Shown here: positions 8,345 through 18,417 of the stretch, in pieces
How positions within the stretch are numbered: the first letter of the stretch is position 1
How the letters are laid out: each line of letters starts with the position of its first letter
Assembly (NCBI GenBank): GCA_017557535.1
Contig: JAFYYM010000138.1
Location: 59,019-123,018 of the forward strand
Direction: 5' to 3'
Source of the DNA: Bacteroidales bacterium
GTDB taxonomy: Bacteria; Bacteroidota; Bacteroidia; Bacteroidales; UBA932
DNA: 64,000 nucleotides
Program-made: the position numbers and the translations under genes
The notes under the pieces: generated by a model
Databases searched by the model: none
Told to the model about the DNA's origin: nothing
What the model saw: only the letters and a program-made list of their open reading frames with translations

Positions 8345-9100
8345 TCACTTCGCTTCGTAAACCCTCACGTAGTCGACCTCCATGTAGGTGCCATCAATAG
8401 CGTCGGTGATTTCACCGGCCCACTTGATTATGGCCATGCTGAGAAACACGGGAGCGGGAGAGAATGAGAACTCGTTCTTGGAGCGCCTGATCTCCTTACC
8501 GTCAAGGAAGAACACAAACTCCTCAGGAGTCCATTCAAGACCGAGGATATGGAAGTCTTGAGAGAAGTCAATATCATCGTAAGTGAAGCCCTCATGGAAA
8601 GACTGATGAGGCTGATCTGTCAAATTATGGATAGTCGTGGTGACCTCGTGCGGATAATGTCCTTCGTTGATGTCTATCTCAAAACGCTTTCCCTCGACAG
8701 GATCGGGAGCATCTGGGCGACTCGTCAGCCAGAAAGAGTTGTTGGTACCGGTCGCGGCGGCATACTTGTAACGGCATTCAAAAAAGCCGTACTTGAAATC
8801 ACGCTTCGTTGAGATGCTGCCGGAAGTCCAATCCTGGCCTCCACGGCTTTCCTTATGATTCACGAGTTTGACAGTCCCGTCGCCGACTTCAACATTCTCA
8901 GGCCAACGGCTGCAGAGTGTGTGAGTGGTAGGACCATTCGCCGAGTCCCAGTTCTTCAGCAACTGGTCACGGGTCTGATAGTCGAATTCATCGGCCCAAA
9001 CAAGTTTGTACTTGCTCTCGTCAACGAATCCATACTCAGGCTTCCTGTGGCATGACATCACGGCCATCGCCACTGCCAGGATGATGAACAATTTCTTCAT
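8345..9100 (-). CDS. GH16 family glycoside hydrolase lipoprotein (copy B)
   Basis: 251 residues, the same length as copy A and about 86% identical by hand comparison (about 35 differences). It has a lipoprotein signal peptide to SC17 and the same EIDINE catalytic motif. The differences cluster around residues 97-103, 125-134, 153-159 and 216-225 rather than being even, which suggests that cleft loops have diverged, perhaps for a different side chain on the same backbone. It follows the SGNH-GH106 gene by 18 bases. Confidence 0.92.
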   Translation of the reverse strand: MKKLFIILAVAMAVMSCHRKPEYGFVDESKYKLVWADEFDYQTRDQLLKNWDSANGPTTHTLCSRWPENVEVGDGTVKLVNHKESRGGQDWTSGSISTKRDFKYGFFECRYKYAAATGTNNSFWLTSRPDAPDPVEGKRFEIDINEGHYPHEVTTTIHNLTDQPHQSFHEGFTYDDIDFSQDFHILGLEWTPEEFVFFLDGKEIRRSKNEFSFSPAPVFLSMAIIKWAGEITDAIDGTYMEVDYVRVYEAK

Positions 9101-9118
9101 GTCTCAAATTATTAATTA

Positions 9119-12100
9119 TCAATTATTTACTATCAATCGCACAGGGCCGATAAGGCCGGAGGCGGGCAATTCCCATTTCTGAATATCGACCCACTTCCAG
9201 GAGATGAATGTCTTTCTGGCGGAAGGACGGGCCGTGTGGTTCACGACCCAGTCGGGTATCTTCTCCAGGCAGACGCCGGGAGCGGTGGACAAAGTGTTGG
9301 TTGTCCATTCGACATCATCCGGTAGATAGCTGTCACCCACGAGGGCGTTGACCCATGTATTGGCGACTACCACGCGGACAGTGTTGGAGCCCGTATTCAG
9401 GTACTTAGTCACATCCAAGGAATATGGATATTTCCACAGTGTGCCAACCTCCTTGCCATTCACGATCACCTTCGCGGCAACTTCAACCCTGCCCAAGTCA
9501 AGAACACATCTCTCCCCTGCTCCGATAGCGGGCATGTTGAAGGTCTTCTCATAAGCGATGTCTCCGGAATAATACTTCCATTCCTTGTTGTCAGACTCGC
9601 TGAGATCGGAAAGGGTCGGCACCTCGAATGCCTTTCCGGACATCTGCTCATCCACGAGAGTCATCGTCCAGTCGCCAGAGATGTCGATCATACTCGCGCT
9701 CTTTGTAGTGGGCACAGTGGTGGAGGGAACTTCGAATGGCCTGCGGAATACGACGAACACTGATCCGGCCCTCTCAAGATTCATCTTAACCCTGATGCGT
9801 CCATCAGGTGTCTTCTCGTAATCGGCCACAGTTGACACCTTCCCTTCAGAAGCATCCCAGAACTCGGGAATATAGTCCTTCACATTGAATATGGCATCAA
9901 AGACAGCCTCATTATTCTCCTGCTGGTTGCTTACGAAATAAACATCGGAGGTCTCCCCTTTGCGGTGGATATACTCGATCCCATTGCCAGGGTACATCGT
10001 CTTTTCCCTCAATGTCAAGTTCTCAATCTCAAAATCGGGAAGAATGTCGTTCTCCAGGAGGAAGTCCTTAAGTGAGCCGGAGTTCTTCTTTGTCATATAC
10101 ACCCTAGCACCCTTCGCGATAAGAGCTTCTATCTTCTCCGCTATCACGGGACGCATGAATTCAAGATCCTTGACCACCATGACTGAATAACTCATCCCTG
10201 AGGGCATAACCAGGCGGTGATCCTTGACAACTATTGAATCGAGGAGTTCCGTGGCGCAGAAATCATAATCATATCCGATAGGAACCTCAGGTCTGAGTTT
10301 CTCCCGGGTTTTGGGTCTCGCGGGCGCATCCTCACCCATGAAGTAGAGCACATCGATCATCGGAGTCCCCTGCTGAAGCATATACTGGCATCTGGCGACA
10401 TAGTCAGACCAAGGCCTCGCCATTGCCCACCAGGTATTCTGCTTATTGAACAAAGGGCCATAATAACCGAGCGTGAAACCAGGCTTCAGCCCATAAGGGT
10501 CATGGACATAACTATGGAGCCATAATTGGTTCACGCCCTGGCAGAAGAAATAATCGCCCTGAGTCTTCAACTCACGGGGATAGACGGCGAACACATCGCG
10601 GCCTGAGGTGGTGAAAGCCTCTGACCCGACAACCGGCTTGCCACCTAGATGGGCAAGCGATGAGGCGAGTTTGTTGGAGCTTACTTCAGTGGCTCTACGA
10701 GCCCAGAACTCTCCCACATACACATCAGCATTATGAGCGATGGTGAACTCGTTGGTGTTTCCCATTGATCCATAAGGCTCGACAGAGAACTTGACACCGT
10801 TCTCATGGCATTTCCTTGAGAACGTGCCATAGAAGTTGTTGTTAATCATATGGTTGATGACCAATCGATAGTCCCAGAGGAACCTCTCGGTGGCCTCCGT
10901 GCTGTCAAGAACCCTTCCAGTGATGGCGGGAAGATACTTCCTGATGTCATAGCCCATCTCCTTCTTGAACTCATTCTCAAAGCCCTTCGTCCAGTTCTGG
11001 TGACCGGCCTCATAACTGTCTATTTCCACTAAGGAAATGTTTGACTCAGGATTAACTACATCTTTAGTGATCGAGTGGTCCCAATAGAATTCAACAGCCT
11101 TGGCGCTCATTTTGTCAATCTCCAGGCCTCGACCGTCCGGCGGTGCGGGATGGTTCTGGACACCGATCGGCTGATATCCGACACGCAGGATGGTCCAGTT
11201 GCCCTTCGGCGCCTTCCACCTGAGTACACCGTCGGCATCCATAAACTCTGTGATGTCTATGATGTCTTCCATCTTGACCACATCACCTGCAGGTGCCTCC
11301 CTGTGGTCAGGCACATATTCCGTCAGTTTGTATGTCTGAAGACCGACCTTGCCCCACCAGTCCGTGATGTGATACGGCTCTCCCGCCAACTCACCTGCCG
11401 GAGTCGGGAACGCGAACACGGCAAGATCCCTATAGTATCCACGGACTTTCTCCCTGTCCACGAAATAACGCTTATTACGCTCGGGATCCTTCTGCATGTC
11501 TCGCTCGATTCCAAGCGCTGGCACAGGAATTTCCAACTGGAGTTCCAATTTCTTACGTCCTGTGACTATCTTCTCGGTCCACACAACTTCCTGCATGGCC
11601 AGGTCAGGAGTCACCCAAGGGCCTCCGGAGACGCCCCAACCGGCTCCCTGAACAACACCCATCTCGAGATCAAGACGCTTGCACTCCCTCTGCATGTATC
11701 TGTACATGTCCCACCACTCGGGGGTCATATAACCAATAGGTCCATCGCACATGCCCTCTGCGACATTGAACAGAGTCAAGCCTCCGAATCCGGCTTCCTT
11801 AAGCGCCTCAAGGTCTTTGGTGAGGCCTTCTTTCGAGACATGCCCGCTCTGCCAGTGGAAGAAACACTGCATCCTGGCGTCGCGGGGAGGATTGTTGAAA
11901 TCAGATTCAGTCCATGTGGCATGCGTCAAGTTGAAATTCTTATTGCTGTGGACAGGGGCGCCCATAATGGGCTTGAGCGCCTCGAACCATTCCTTGGCAA
12001 TAATCTCCGCCCCTTGATATGTGGTGTGAACCTTGTCAGCTATAGACCCGGTCCTCCAATCATAGTTTCGCTTGACATCCACAAGGATCAAATGGCTGTC

Positions 12101-12622
12101 GTTGAGACTCTTGACCATTTTGACTATGGCCTTGTTCAAGTCAGGGATATATGAATACTTAGGGAGTTTTCCGACCTCAATGACCTGAGCCACAAGAATC
12201 TTCACGTCAGGATTGATCCTCTCGATCTCGCTTATTATGGTCTTGTAGGCCTCGATAATGCCTGGGACCGGCTTCTCTTCGATAAAATGATTGTGCCCGG
12301 AATGAAGCAGCACTATATCAGCCGGATTGTCACCGTAGAATTTCCGAATGTTCTCCGCGATGAATTCCGCTGTTCTCCCGCCGAAACCGCAATGGCGGAC
12401 AGTCCCGATGTCGTCATAGGTCCTGGCGTTCGGGCCCACGAATTCGAAGTCGTACCCTGTCTCGTTCAGCATCTTCCACAATGGATAGTGATATGAGGTG
12501 AAGGTATCTCCTCCCTGTGTGAGCGAATCACCGAGACACATGATGGTGTAATGGTTGCTCTTTTCCGGTAATTGCGCGGCAGAAAGCACCAGCACAAGCA
12601 TCCCTAACACGAATCTTCTCAT
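9119..12622 (-). CDS. SGNH esterase - GH106-like glycosidase fusion
   Basis: 1167 residues. After a signal peptide, residues about 25-220 form an SGNH/GDSL hydrolase: GDSLTQGG with Ser33, the LLHSGHNHF block, and DKVH (Asp196, His199). From about 240 the chain matches GH106-type alpha-L-rhamnosidases: NNPPRDAR, FHWQSGHVSKEGLTKDL, GFGGLTLF, GAGWGVSGGPWV, and a C-terminal beta-sandwich region with VIVNGKEVGTLWKYPY as in GH2-like sugar-binding domains. The protein would remove acyl groups and then terminal alpha-L-rhamnose, or a related deoxysugar, from the same chain end; the exact sugar is inferred. It is a PUL member between the GH20 and GH16 genes. Confidence 0.87.
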   Translation of the reverse strand: MRRFVLGMLVLVLSAAQLPEKSNHYTIMCLGDSLTQGGDTFTSYHYPLWKMLNETGYDFEFVGPNARTYDDIGTVRHCGFGGRTAEFIAENIRKFYGDNPADIVLLHSGHNHFIEEKPVPGIIEAYKTIISEIERINPDVKILVAQVIEVGKLPKYSYIPDLNKAIVKMVKSLNDSHLILVDVKRNYDWRTGSIADKVHTTYQGAEIIAKEWFEALKPIMGAPVHSNKNFNLTHATWTESDFNNPPRDARMQCFFHWQSGHVSKEGLTKDLEALKEAGFGGLTLFNVAEGMCDGPIGYMTPEWWDMYRYMQRECKRLDLEMGVVQGAGWGVSGGPWVTPDLAMQEVVWTEKIVTGRKKLELQLEIPVPALGIERDMQKDPERNKRYFVDREKVRGYYRDLAVFAFPTPAGELAGEPYHITDWWGKVGLQTYKLTEYVPDHREAPAGDVVKMEDIIDITEFMDADGVLRWKAPKGNWTILRVGYQPIGVQNHPAPPDGRGLEIDKMSAKAVEFYWDHSITKDVVNPESNISLVEIDSYEAGHQNWTKGFENEFKKEMGYDIRKYLPAITGRVLDSTEATERFLWDYRLVINHMINNNFYGTFSRKCHENGVKFSVEPYGSMGNTNEFTIAHNADVYVGEFWARRATEVSSNKLASSLAHLGGKPVVGSEAFTTSGRDVFAVYPRELKTQGDYFFCQGVNQLWLHSYVHDPYGLKPGFTLGYYGPLFNKQNTWWAMARPWSDYVARCQYMLQQGTPMIDVLYFMGEDAPARPKTREKLRPEVPIGYDYDFCATELLDSIVVKDHRLVMPSGMSYSVMVVKDLEFMRPVIAEKIEALIAKGARVYMTKKNSGSLKDFLLENDILPDFEIENLTLREKTMYPGNGIEYIHRKGETSDVYFVSNQQENNEAVFDAIFNVKDYIPEFWDASEGKVSTVADYEKTPDGRIRVKMNLERAGSVFVVFRRPFEVPSTTVPTTKSASMIDISGDWTMTLVDEQMSGKAFEVPTLSDLSESDNKEWKYYSGDIAYEKTFNMPAIGAGERCVLDLGRVEVAAKVIVNGKEVGTLWKYPYSLDVTKYLNTGSNTVRVVVANTWVNALVGDSYLPDDVEWTTNTLSTAPGVCLEKIPDWVVNHTARPSARKTFISWKWVDIQKWELPASGLIGPVRLIVNN

Positions 12623-12634
12623 AGAATAATTATA

Positions 12635-14602
12635 TTAATTAACTACAATCTCATCAATCTGTAATGCGGAGTGGCCTGGAGCTGGATCCCTGTGAGCCAC
12701 GAATCTGACGTACCGAGCCTCCACATTGACCGGAGCCCCGAAGTCCATATAGTCTCCAGTCACCTGGGCCTCATCCCTCATGCGGTAAGTAGACTCACCG
12801 CATTTCTCGAAGTCCTTCCCGTCTTTTGAGACAAACATCTCGACCTTGACGGGAAAAGCCACTGAATGAATCCTCTGGGAAAGGAATGTGGCGCCGATAT
12901 AGTGGATAGGCGTAACCTTCTCAAGGTCAATTGTAACGTCGATATCACAATAGAACCTCTGCCATCTACGGTCCTTGAAAGACCATGTGCCGAAGAGCCC
13001 GTCTGTGAGGGCTGTCTCGCCGGTCGAAGGATACCAGTATGTATCCCAACCGTGTCCTTCAGCGTATTTGACAGGCTTGCCGACAGCGAGATGCCTTACC
13101 GGATGAGTCGCCTCATAACGGTCACCATATTCATTGGCAAGGTCAAATGTGCCATATCCCATGCCCTTGAAGGTGTCCAACAGCACTAGCGCCCTCTCAC
13201 GGAAATCAGCATAGTCAGAGCATCTCTCATGAGGGGACCATCCGATTTCCGCCGTGGCGAAGGCCCTGGGATAGAGCAAATATTCAGAATACTCGCCTGC
13301 TGGGGAATATTCCGTCCACAGGCAGCACTGAACTCCGAGCACATGATGACGATCCTCGGGCTTGACCCATGGCTCCATAGGGTCGAAATCATACGCGACC
13401 TTCAGAGGCAAATACGTGGCGAAGGCGGCAGGAACCTTAAAAGGAGCGTCCTGAGGGTAATTGAAATAGCAATGGGTATCCGGGGTAAGGATTATGTCGT
13501 GACCATGAGGCATAGGCTTCTTGCCATCCTCCGTCTCACGCGACATCACCACCGCATCATCAGGAAGGCCGCCATGCGTGATCTCATCCCAGCCCAGAAG
13601 CCTCCGGCCTTTGCTTTTCAGGTATTCAGCCATCCTGTGGTTCATATAACCCTGCAGCTGGGCGACATCCGTGAAGCCTTCCTGCTTCATGAGGGCCTGG
13701 CAATGAGGACATTTCTTCCATGCGCTCCGGGAAGCCTCGTCACCACCGATATGAATCATTTTTGAGGGGAAAAGCTCGATCACCTCATCGATCACAGACT
13801 CAAAGAACTTGTATGTAGCGGGATTGGACGGGCACATGTCGCTGTTGAAGACTTTGTTGCCGGCGGCATCCTCGCACGCTAGCTCAGGATACGCGACAAG
13901 AGCCTCATTGCTATGCCCGGGAAACTCGATCTCGGGTATGACTTCCATATGGAGTTCAGCGGCACGCGCCACTATTTCCCTACAATCTTCCTTAGTAAGG
14001 TATCCCCCACTCGCTCCCGGCGCCCCTTCCTCAGAATAGCGTCCACCTGACTTGGTCCACTCCTCGTAGGTCTCCCCTATCCGCCAAGCGGTCTTGCGGG
14101 TGAGCTCGGGGTAACTGTCAATCTGGACGCGCCAGCCGGCGCCATCCACAAGATGAATATGAAGGACATTCATCTTGAGAAGAGCCATCGCATCCATTTC
14201 CTTGAATATCCACTCCTTGTCACCATAATTACGGGATATGTCAAGCATCAGGCCCCTGTATCCGAACCTGGGCCAATCGGTGATGACGCAATACTGAAGC
14301 GTATCGGAAACGGCCCTCATCTGAGCGAGGTCCTGACGCGCATAGAACGCTCCTGTCTCAGTGACCGAGACAATCTCAATCCCTTTCTTACCGATTGTCA
14401 GCCTGTATGCTCCCTCTTTTGACCACTCAGGAAGATCCTTCGTCTCACGAATGAACTTGCGGTCGGCCACCTTGACTTTAACCTGAACGTTGTCGGAATA
14501 AACAAGCTGCCCCTGCCCGGTAGTATAATCCACCGGTTTCGGGATGATCGACTGAGGGCCGGCCACAAGCAGCAGAGTGAGAAAAAAAGAGAGAATGTGC
14601 AT
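12635..14602 (-). CDS. GH20 beta-N-acetylhexosaminidase
   Basis: 655 residues. It has a signal peptide, then an N-terminal GH20b-like domain starting IIPKPVDYTTGQGQ. The TIM barrel carries GLMLDISRNYG, HIHLVDGAGWRVQI and the catalytic motif HIGGDEA (284-290; D288 orients the substrate N-acetyl group, E289 is the acid). A C-terminal discoidin-like carbohydrate-binding region covers about 530-655. The enzyme removes terminal beta-linked GlcNAc or GalNAc. It lies in the PUL operon, 12-17 bases from both neighbours. Confidence 0.95.
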   Translation of the reverse strand: MHILSFFLTLLLVAGPQSIIPKPVDYTTGQGQLVYSDNVQVKVKVADRKFIRETKDLPEWSKEGAYRLTIGKKGIEIVSVTETGAFYARQDLAQMRAVSDTLQYCVITDWPRFGYRGLMLDISRNYGDKEWIFKEMDAMALLKMNVLHIHLVDGAGWRVQIDSYPELTRKTAWRIGETYEEWTKSGGRYSEEGAPGASGGYLTKEDCREIVARAAELHMEVIPEIEFPGHSNEALVAYPELACEDAAGNKVFNSDMCPSNPATYKFFESVIDEVIELFPSKMIHIGGDEASRSAWKKCPHCQALMKQEGFTDVAQLQGYMNHRMAEYLKSKGRRLLGWDEITHGGLPDDAVVMSRETEDGKKPMPHGHDIILTPDTHCYFNYPQDAPFKVPAAFATYLPLKVAYDFDPMEPWVKPEDRHHVLGVQCCLWTEYSPAGEYSEYLLYPRAFATAEIGWSPHERCSDYADFRERALVLLDTFKGMGYGTFDLANEYGDRYEATHPVRHLAVGKPVKYAEGHGWDTYWYPSTGETALTDGLFGTWSFKDRRWQRFYCDIDVTIDLEKVTPIHYIGATFLSQRIHSVAFPVKVEMFVSKDGKDFEKCGESTYRMRDEAQVTGDYMDFGAPVNVEARYVRFVAHRDPAPGHSALQIDEIVVN

Positions 14603-14619
14603 GGGATGATGATTATGAT

Positions 14620-16521
14620 TTATGGCATATCAAAGCCTTTCTTGCCTGTTCCCTTAAGAAGAAGTTCCTTAAGTTCAGGGAGATAGCTCTCGTAGACTCC
14701 CCGAGGAGTTGTATTGTGCTGTTTGCACAATGAGGCGGCGGAACCAACAACCTCGCCCATCATCCCGATGGTGCGGGACACCCTGACCGTACCGAGGACA
14801 ACGTGGGTCACACTGATGTCACGGCCCGCCATGAACAGGTTATCGATATTGCGGGAATAAAGGCAGCGGTAAGGCACAAAGTACTCCTGATGGCCGGCAT
14901 TGATGCTGATGGCCAGGAAAGGCTCGTCATCGACTCCTTCGATAGGTTTCGGATAATGCAGGTCCATACCCCAGGTGGTGGCTACGACAGCGTCGTCATA
15001 TTCCACCTGATCCCTAACATCCTGCTCCTTGAGGATCACATCGCCAAGAAGCCTGCGGGATTCACGCTTTCCACCGATGTAAGCCACCCACTCAAGCGCT
15101 TTATCCGCATATTCTTCTTTTCCGGAATAGTGGTTCTTCAGATAGGACCAATTGCCGTAGACGGCACGGAGAGCATGGTCACGAATATACTCGATCTCAG
15201 TGATCTGATCGTTGTTGAGGCCAGATTCCCAGTCCCAGTTGCCCCTCAACATAGGCTGGCAAGTGTTGTCATTGAACTGGATGGCCCATGGGCACTCGGG
15301 GAACGAGCTTTCCTCAGGCTTCGCTTCCGCATACCACATTACGGATGTGCCCATAGTAAGATCGTCGGCGACCTCAGGTGCTGTAGGCTCGCCGGTCTCG
15401 GCCTTGCTCTCACGCCCCATCCTGAAGTCGGCTCCGGCCATAAAGCCAAGATTACCATCACCGGTGCAATCAGCGAATAGAGCGCCCTTGAATATGGTTT
15501 CCTTGCCGGTCTCAATATCTTTGCCTATAACAGCCTTGATCTTGTTCCCGCTCATTTTGGCCTTGATGACCTCGGTATTGAGAAATAAGGTGATATTCTT
15601 CTCGCCCTTGACAAGATTCATCTTCTTATCATCCTCATAGTTCCCCGCCGGTCCGGCATTTGACTGCATTTTCTCGGGATACTTGTCCATAATGGTCTGA
15701 AGAACCTTCAAACGGGCGGTGTCGCCATCGTTCTTCGCCTCTCTTAAGAGATAGCTTTGGACACCTCCTACCTCATCCATCATGGCACCAAGGTTAGTAT
15801 AGGGAGGACGGCGGACAAAACCTGTCATGCCGACACGGATCTCCGAGCTGTTGTTGCCTCCGAGCAAAGGACGGTTCTGAATCAAGGCAACCTTGCATCC
15901 GAGACGCGCTGCGCTGACGGCCGAGCATATACCTCCTACACCTCCGCCTACGACAACAAGATCATAAGTGCCGCCATCCTCAGGCTTTCCTATGCCCAGC
16001 AGTTTATGGCGCAGTTTATCAAGGGCTGGAACGTCATTGACAGGCGCGACGGCCTCGAGATCACGGGTCAGATAGATGACATCGCAGCGACCTTCGAATC
16101 CTGTCAAATCGTGCAGCGCGATCTCATTCTCACCCTCGACCAAGGTAACGACACCGCCGTCCTGCCAATCCCAGTCGGCCGATTCCGTACCGAAAGTGGC
16201 ACTGAGAGCATTGCCGTTTAGCAGAATCTCGAAGCGTCCCGGAGAACCTGCCTTGCCGAATGATTTCACCCAGTCACGGGTGCGCACCCAAATGCGGTAG
16301 TCCCCTGCCTTGCCGACCTCGAAAACGGTCTTGGCATCAGCAACTGGGATACCCATTCCATGGGCCAGAAGATAGGGTGAACCCATCGTGACATCTGACT
16401 GGTTGTCAATGACCCAACCACCCTTCTCGCCGAAACTCTCGGCTTCAATCATTATATCGGGATTACCCTGGCATGCCACGAGTATGGCAGCGAAAGCCAG
16501 TGCGTTGAGGACTCTCTTCAT
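14620..16521 (-). CDS. Secreted FAD-dependent oxidoreductase with N-terminal carbohydrate-binding-like domain (copy 1)
   Basis: The start at 16521 gives MKRVLNALAFAAILVAC, a clean lipoprotein signal; the frame also runs 12 codons further upstream into the GH97 stop. Residues about 20-155 form a beta-sandwich beginning with EAESFGEKGGW, resembling CBM6/35-type modules. The rest is an FAD_oxidored flavoprotein with Rossmann motif VVVGGGVGG (about 189-197) and a C-terminal FAD loop NLFMAGRDISVTHVVLG. Homologues are sometimes labelled xanthan lyase, which the fold does not support. An oxidation of a sugar hydroxyl, or another redox step on a glycan, is inferred from the module and PUL context; the electron acceptor is unknown. 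Confidence 0.85.
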   Translation of the reverse strand: MKRVLNALAFAAILVACQGNPDIMIEAESFGEKGGWVIDNQSDVTMGSPYLLAHGMGIPVADAKTVFEVGKAGDYRIWVRTRDWVKSFGKAGSPGRFEILLNGNALSATFGTESADWDWQDGGVVTLVEGENEIALHDLTGFEGRCDVIYLTRDLEAVAPVNDVPALDKLRHKLLGIGKPEDGGTYDLVVVGGGVGGICSAVSAARLGCKVALIQNRPLLGGNNSSEIRVGMTGFVRRPPYTNLGAMMDEVGGVQSYLLREAKNDGDTARLKVLQTIMDKYPEKMQSNAGPAGNYEDDKKMNLVKGEKNITLFLNTEVIKAKMSGNKIKAVIGKDIETGKETIFKGALFADCTGDGNLGFMAGADFRMGRESKAETGEPTAPEVADDLTMGTSVMWYAEAKPEESSFPECPWAIQFNDNTCQPMLRGNWDWESGLNNDQITEIEYIRDHALRAVYGNWSYLKNHYSGKEEYADKALEWVAYIGGKRESRRLLGDVILKEQDVRDQVEYDDAVVATTWGMDLHYPKPIEGVDDEPFLAISINAGHQEYFVPYRCLYSRNIDNLFMAGRDISVTHVVLGTVRVSRTIGMMGEVVGSAASLCKQHNTTPRGVYESYLPELKELLLKGTGKKGFDMP

Positions 16522-16525
16522 ATTA

Positions 16526-18403
16526 CTATTCTTTTGTAAGCTTCGCCAGATATCCACCGTTAGCCTTGAGCGTCACGGCGATCTCGTCTCCAGAGGAGAT
16601 CGCCTTCTCGGATACGATCATATTCTTATCCGCATCGTCGGCCAGGTCGTCGTTGACCTCTGACAGCAGCCATTTCCCTTCTTTGAGGAAGTCGGTCTTG
16701 ACGCTGACCTGCTTGCCTTCCCTGCCGTTCAGGATCACGATGTACCAGTCTTCGCCGTAGCGGCGTGCCATGAGGGCGCGGTCAGCAATGCTGCTGCCCG
16801 GAAGGATGATCGTCTCATCCCACTGGGTGGGCAAGGCTTTGAGGAAAGGATGGACTTTCTTGATTATAGGGTTGTTGACAAGGGTGTCCGCCTGTTCGGC
16901 TACTACGGTGAGGGGAGACGTAAAGGCGAATGCCGTCGCAAGCTGGTGGGTCCAGGTAGTGTTGCCGGGGTTCGAGAATCCTATGGGGGTATAGTCGCTG
17001 TTGTTCAGCACGCAGCGGGTGAAGATCAGGGCGACGTTGTGGTTCGAGGGGATGGGCTGGTTCATGGTGTTCAGCTCCAGGCCCCTGATGCCTTCACGGG
17101 TGATCTCGTTGGGATAAGTCCTGAACTCGCCGGTTGCAGACTGTATTCCGTGGAAATCGATCATAAGTTTGTGCTCTGCTGTCTTCCTCATCACCGCCTC
17201 CTCGAATTCGATGAGTTGCTTGGCCTCGCTGTCCATGTAATCGACCTTGACACCCGCGGCACCGCTCATCTTGACGGAGTCGAGATAGTGGTCGATCGCA
17301 GCATAGTCGTTTTCTGGAATATTGATGCCGTTGCAGCGCTTCCAGACAATGACCTTGACGTTCCTGGCGGCGGCATATTTGCAGAGTTCCTTGAGGGTCT
17401 GCCATTTGTCAGGCCAGCGTGTCTCCCAGGGATCGTCGATGATCGTGTATTCATAGCCCAGTTCCTGGGCGATGTCGATGAAATGGCGCTCGTAAGGGAT
17501 GGTCAGGTACTCGGGACGCCTGTAAGACGACCAGATGGTCCAGACGCTGCGTCCCGGCTTGATATAGCTCATGTCCGCGAAGAGTTCGGGATCCGGAGCC
17601 GGGTTGAGGTTGGTCGGAAGGTCGCTGTTGACAAGTTCGTTGAGGTCGTCGGCAAGGATTATCGTGCGCCATGGAGTCTTGCCGTCGCCCTTGATGTCGA
17701 AACCCTTGTCACCTTCAGTGAAATTGGTGACCATCGACCCGTCCGCCATGCATTCCAGACGCATCCCGCTGTAGTCGTAGAGCGCCGATTCGGTGAGAAG
17801 CATGTATCGGTCACCGGGAAGTTCGAAGGTCATGAGGCCTCCTTGGACAGGGCCTTGCGAGGATATGCAGTACAGGCTGTCCGTGACCGTCCTCAGCCAC
17901 TCGCCTGCGTATGTCTTCAGCTTATAGTTAGAATCACGCTCGAAGAACCAGACCGGAGTCTTGCGGGGAAGAGTGAAGGTGGTGAGTTCCCTGTCGACGT
18001 GGAGGGTGTGGTCTTCATCGAAAAGGTAGCGGAAGGCGAAGCCGTCGTCATACACGCGGGCCTGCCATTGGAAGTCAAGTCCGGGTCCTTTTATGTCATA
18101 GGTATATTCGACGGCCTTGTTGACCGCGATGTTGTGGAAACCTCGGGTTTCGTATCGCTCGTCGATCTTCCTGACTTCGGCCAGCTTGACGGTCACGTCC
18201 TCGCCCACCGTCTTTCCGTCGATGACGAATCCCAGACGGGATTTCTCGATGACCGTGCTGCCGCGGAAACCCACTTCATAGAAGAGTTTTCCGTCCTCTT
18301 CGAAAAGACGGGCGCTGACACTTTTGTCAGGGCTCTTCATCACGCCCGTTGTGCAGGAAACGGACATCGCAGCGATTGCCAGGAATACAATTGTTCTTCT
18401 CAT
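16526..18403 (-). CDS. GH97 family glycoside hydrolase
   Basis: About 625 residues; the start at 18403 gives a lipoprotein signal MRRTIVFLAIAAMSVSC, with an alternative ATG three codons upstream. The N-terminal beta-super-sandwich (to about 270) and the (beta/alpha)8 barrel beginning GRSVWTIWSSYRRP are typical of GH97. The barrel has IIDDPWE, AGVKVDYMDSE, DFHGIQSATGEFRTYPN and NEITREGIRGLE. GH97 includes inverting alpha-glucosidases (SusB) and retaining alpha-galactosidases; the Asp in VKVDYMD (391, counted from the upstream ATG) favours the retaining type, so an alpha-galactosidase-like activity is the better guess. It lies tightly between two FAD oxidoreductase genes (4 and about 14 bases), suggesting linked function. 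Confidence 0.93.
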   Translation of the reverse strand: MRRTIVFLAIAAMSVSCTTGVMKSPDKSVSARLFEEDGKLFYEVGFRGSTVIEKSRLGFVIDGKTVGEDVTVKLAEVRKIDERYETRGFHNIAVNKAVEYTYDIKGPGLDFQWQARVYDDGFAFRYLFDEDHTLHVDRELTTFTLPRKTPVWFFERDSNYKLKTYAGEWLRTVTDSLYCISSQGPVQGGLMTFELPGDRYMLLTESALYDYSGMRLECMADGSMVTNFTEGDKGFDIKGDGKTPWRTIILADDLNELVNSDLPTNLNPAPDPELFADMSYIKPGRSVWTIWSSYRRPEYLTIPYERHFIDIAQELGYEYTIIDDPWETRWPDKWQTLKELCKYAAARNVKVIVWKRCNGINIPENDYAAIDHYLDSVKMSGAAGVKVDYMDSEAKQLIEFEEAVMRKTAEHKLMIDFHGIQSATGEFRTYPNEITREGIRGLELNTMNQPIPSNHNVALIFTRCVLNNSDYTPIGFSNPGNTTWTHQLATAFAFTSPLTVVAEQADTLVNNPIIKKVHPFLKALPTQWDETIILPGSSIADRALMARRYGEDWYIVILNGREGKQVSVKTDFLKEGKWLLSEVNDDLADDADKNMIVSEKAISSGDEIAVTLKANGGYLAKLTKE

Positions 18404-18417
18404 TATTAACATGTGGT

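Larger units (their letters stand above)
7588..9100 (-). repeat. Tandem gene duplication of the GH16 unit
   Basis: The two 756-bp genes lie head to tail with a single base between them and are alignable end to end without gaps at protein level. Long stretches are near identical in DNA, for example around 7596-7634 and 8349-8390. The duplication is recent or is kept similar by gene conversion. Confidence 0.9.

Noticed and set aside
11075-12154. Plus-strand open frame of 359 codons
   Set aside because: A mirror of the SGNH-GH106 gene with no motif of its own.
16850-18409. Long plus-strand open frame of 519 codons
   Set aside because: It lies exactly opposite the GH97 gene and has no family motif; it arises from codon bias of the real gene on the minus strand.
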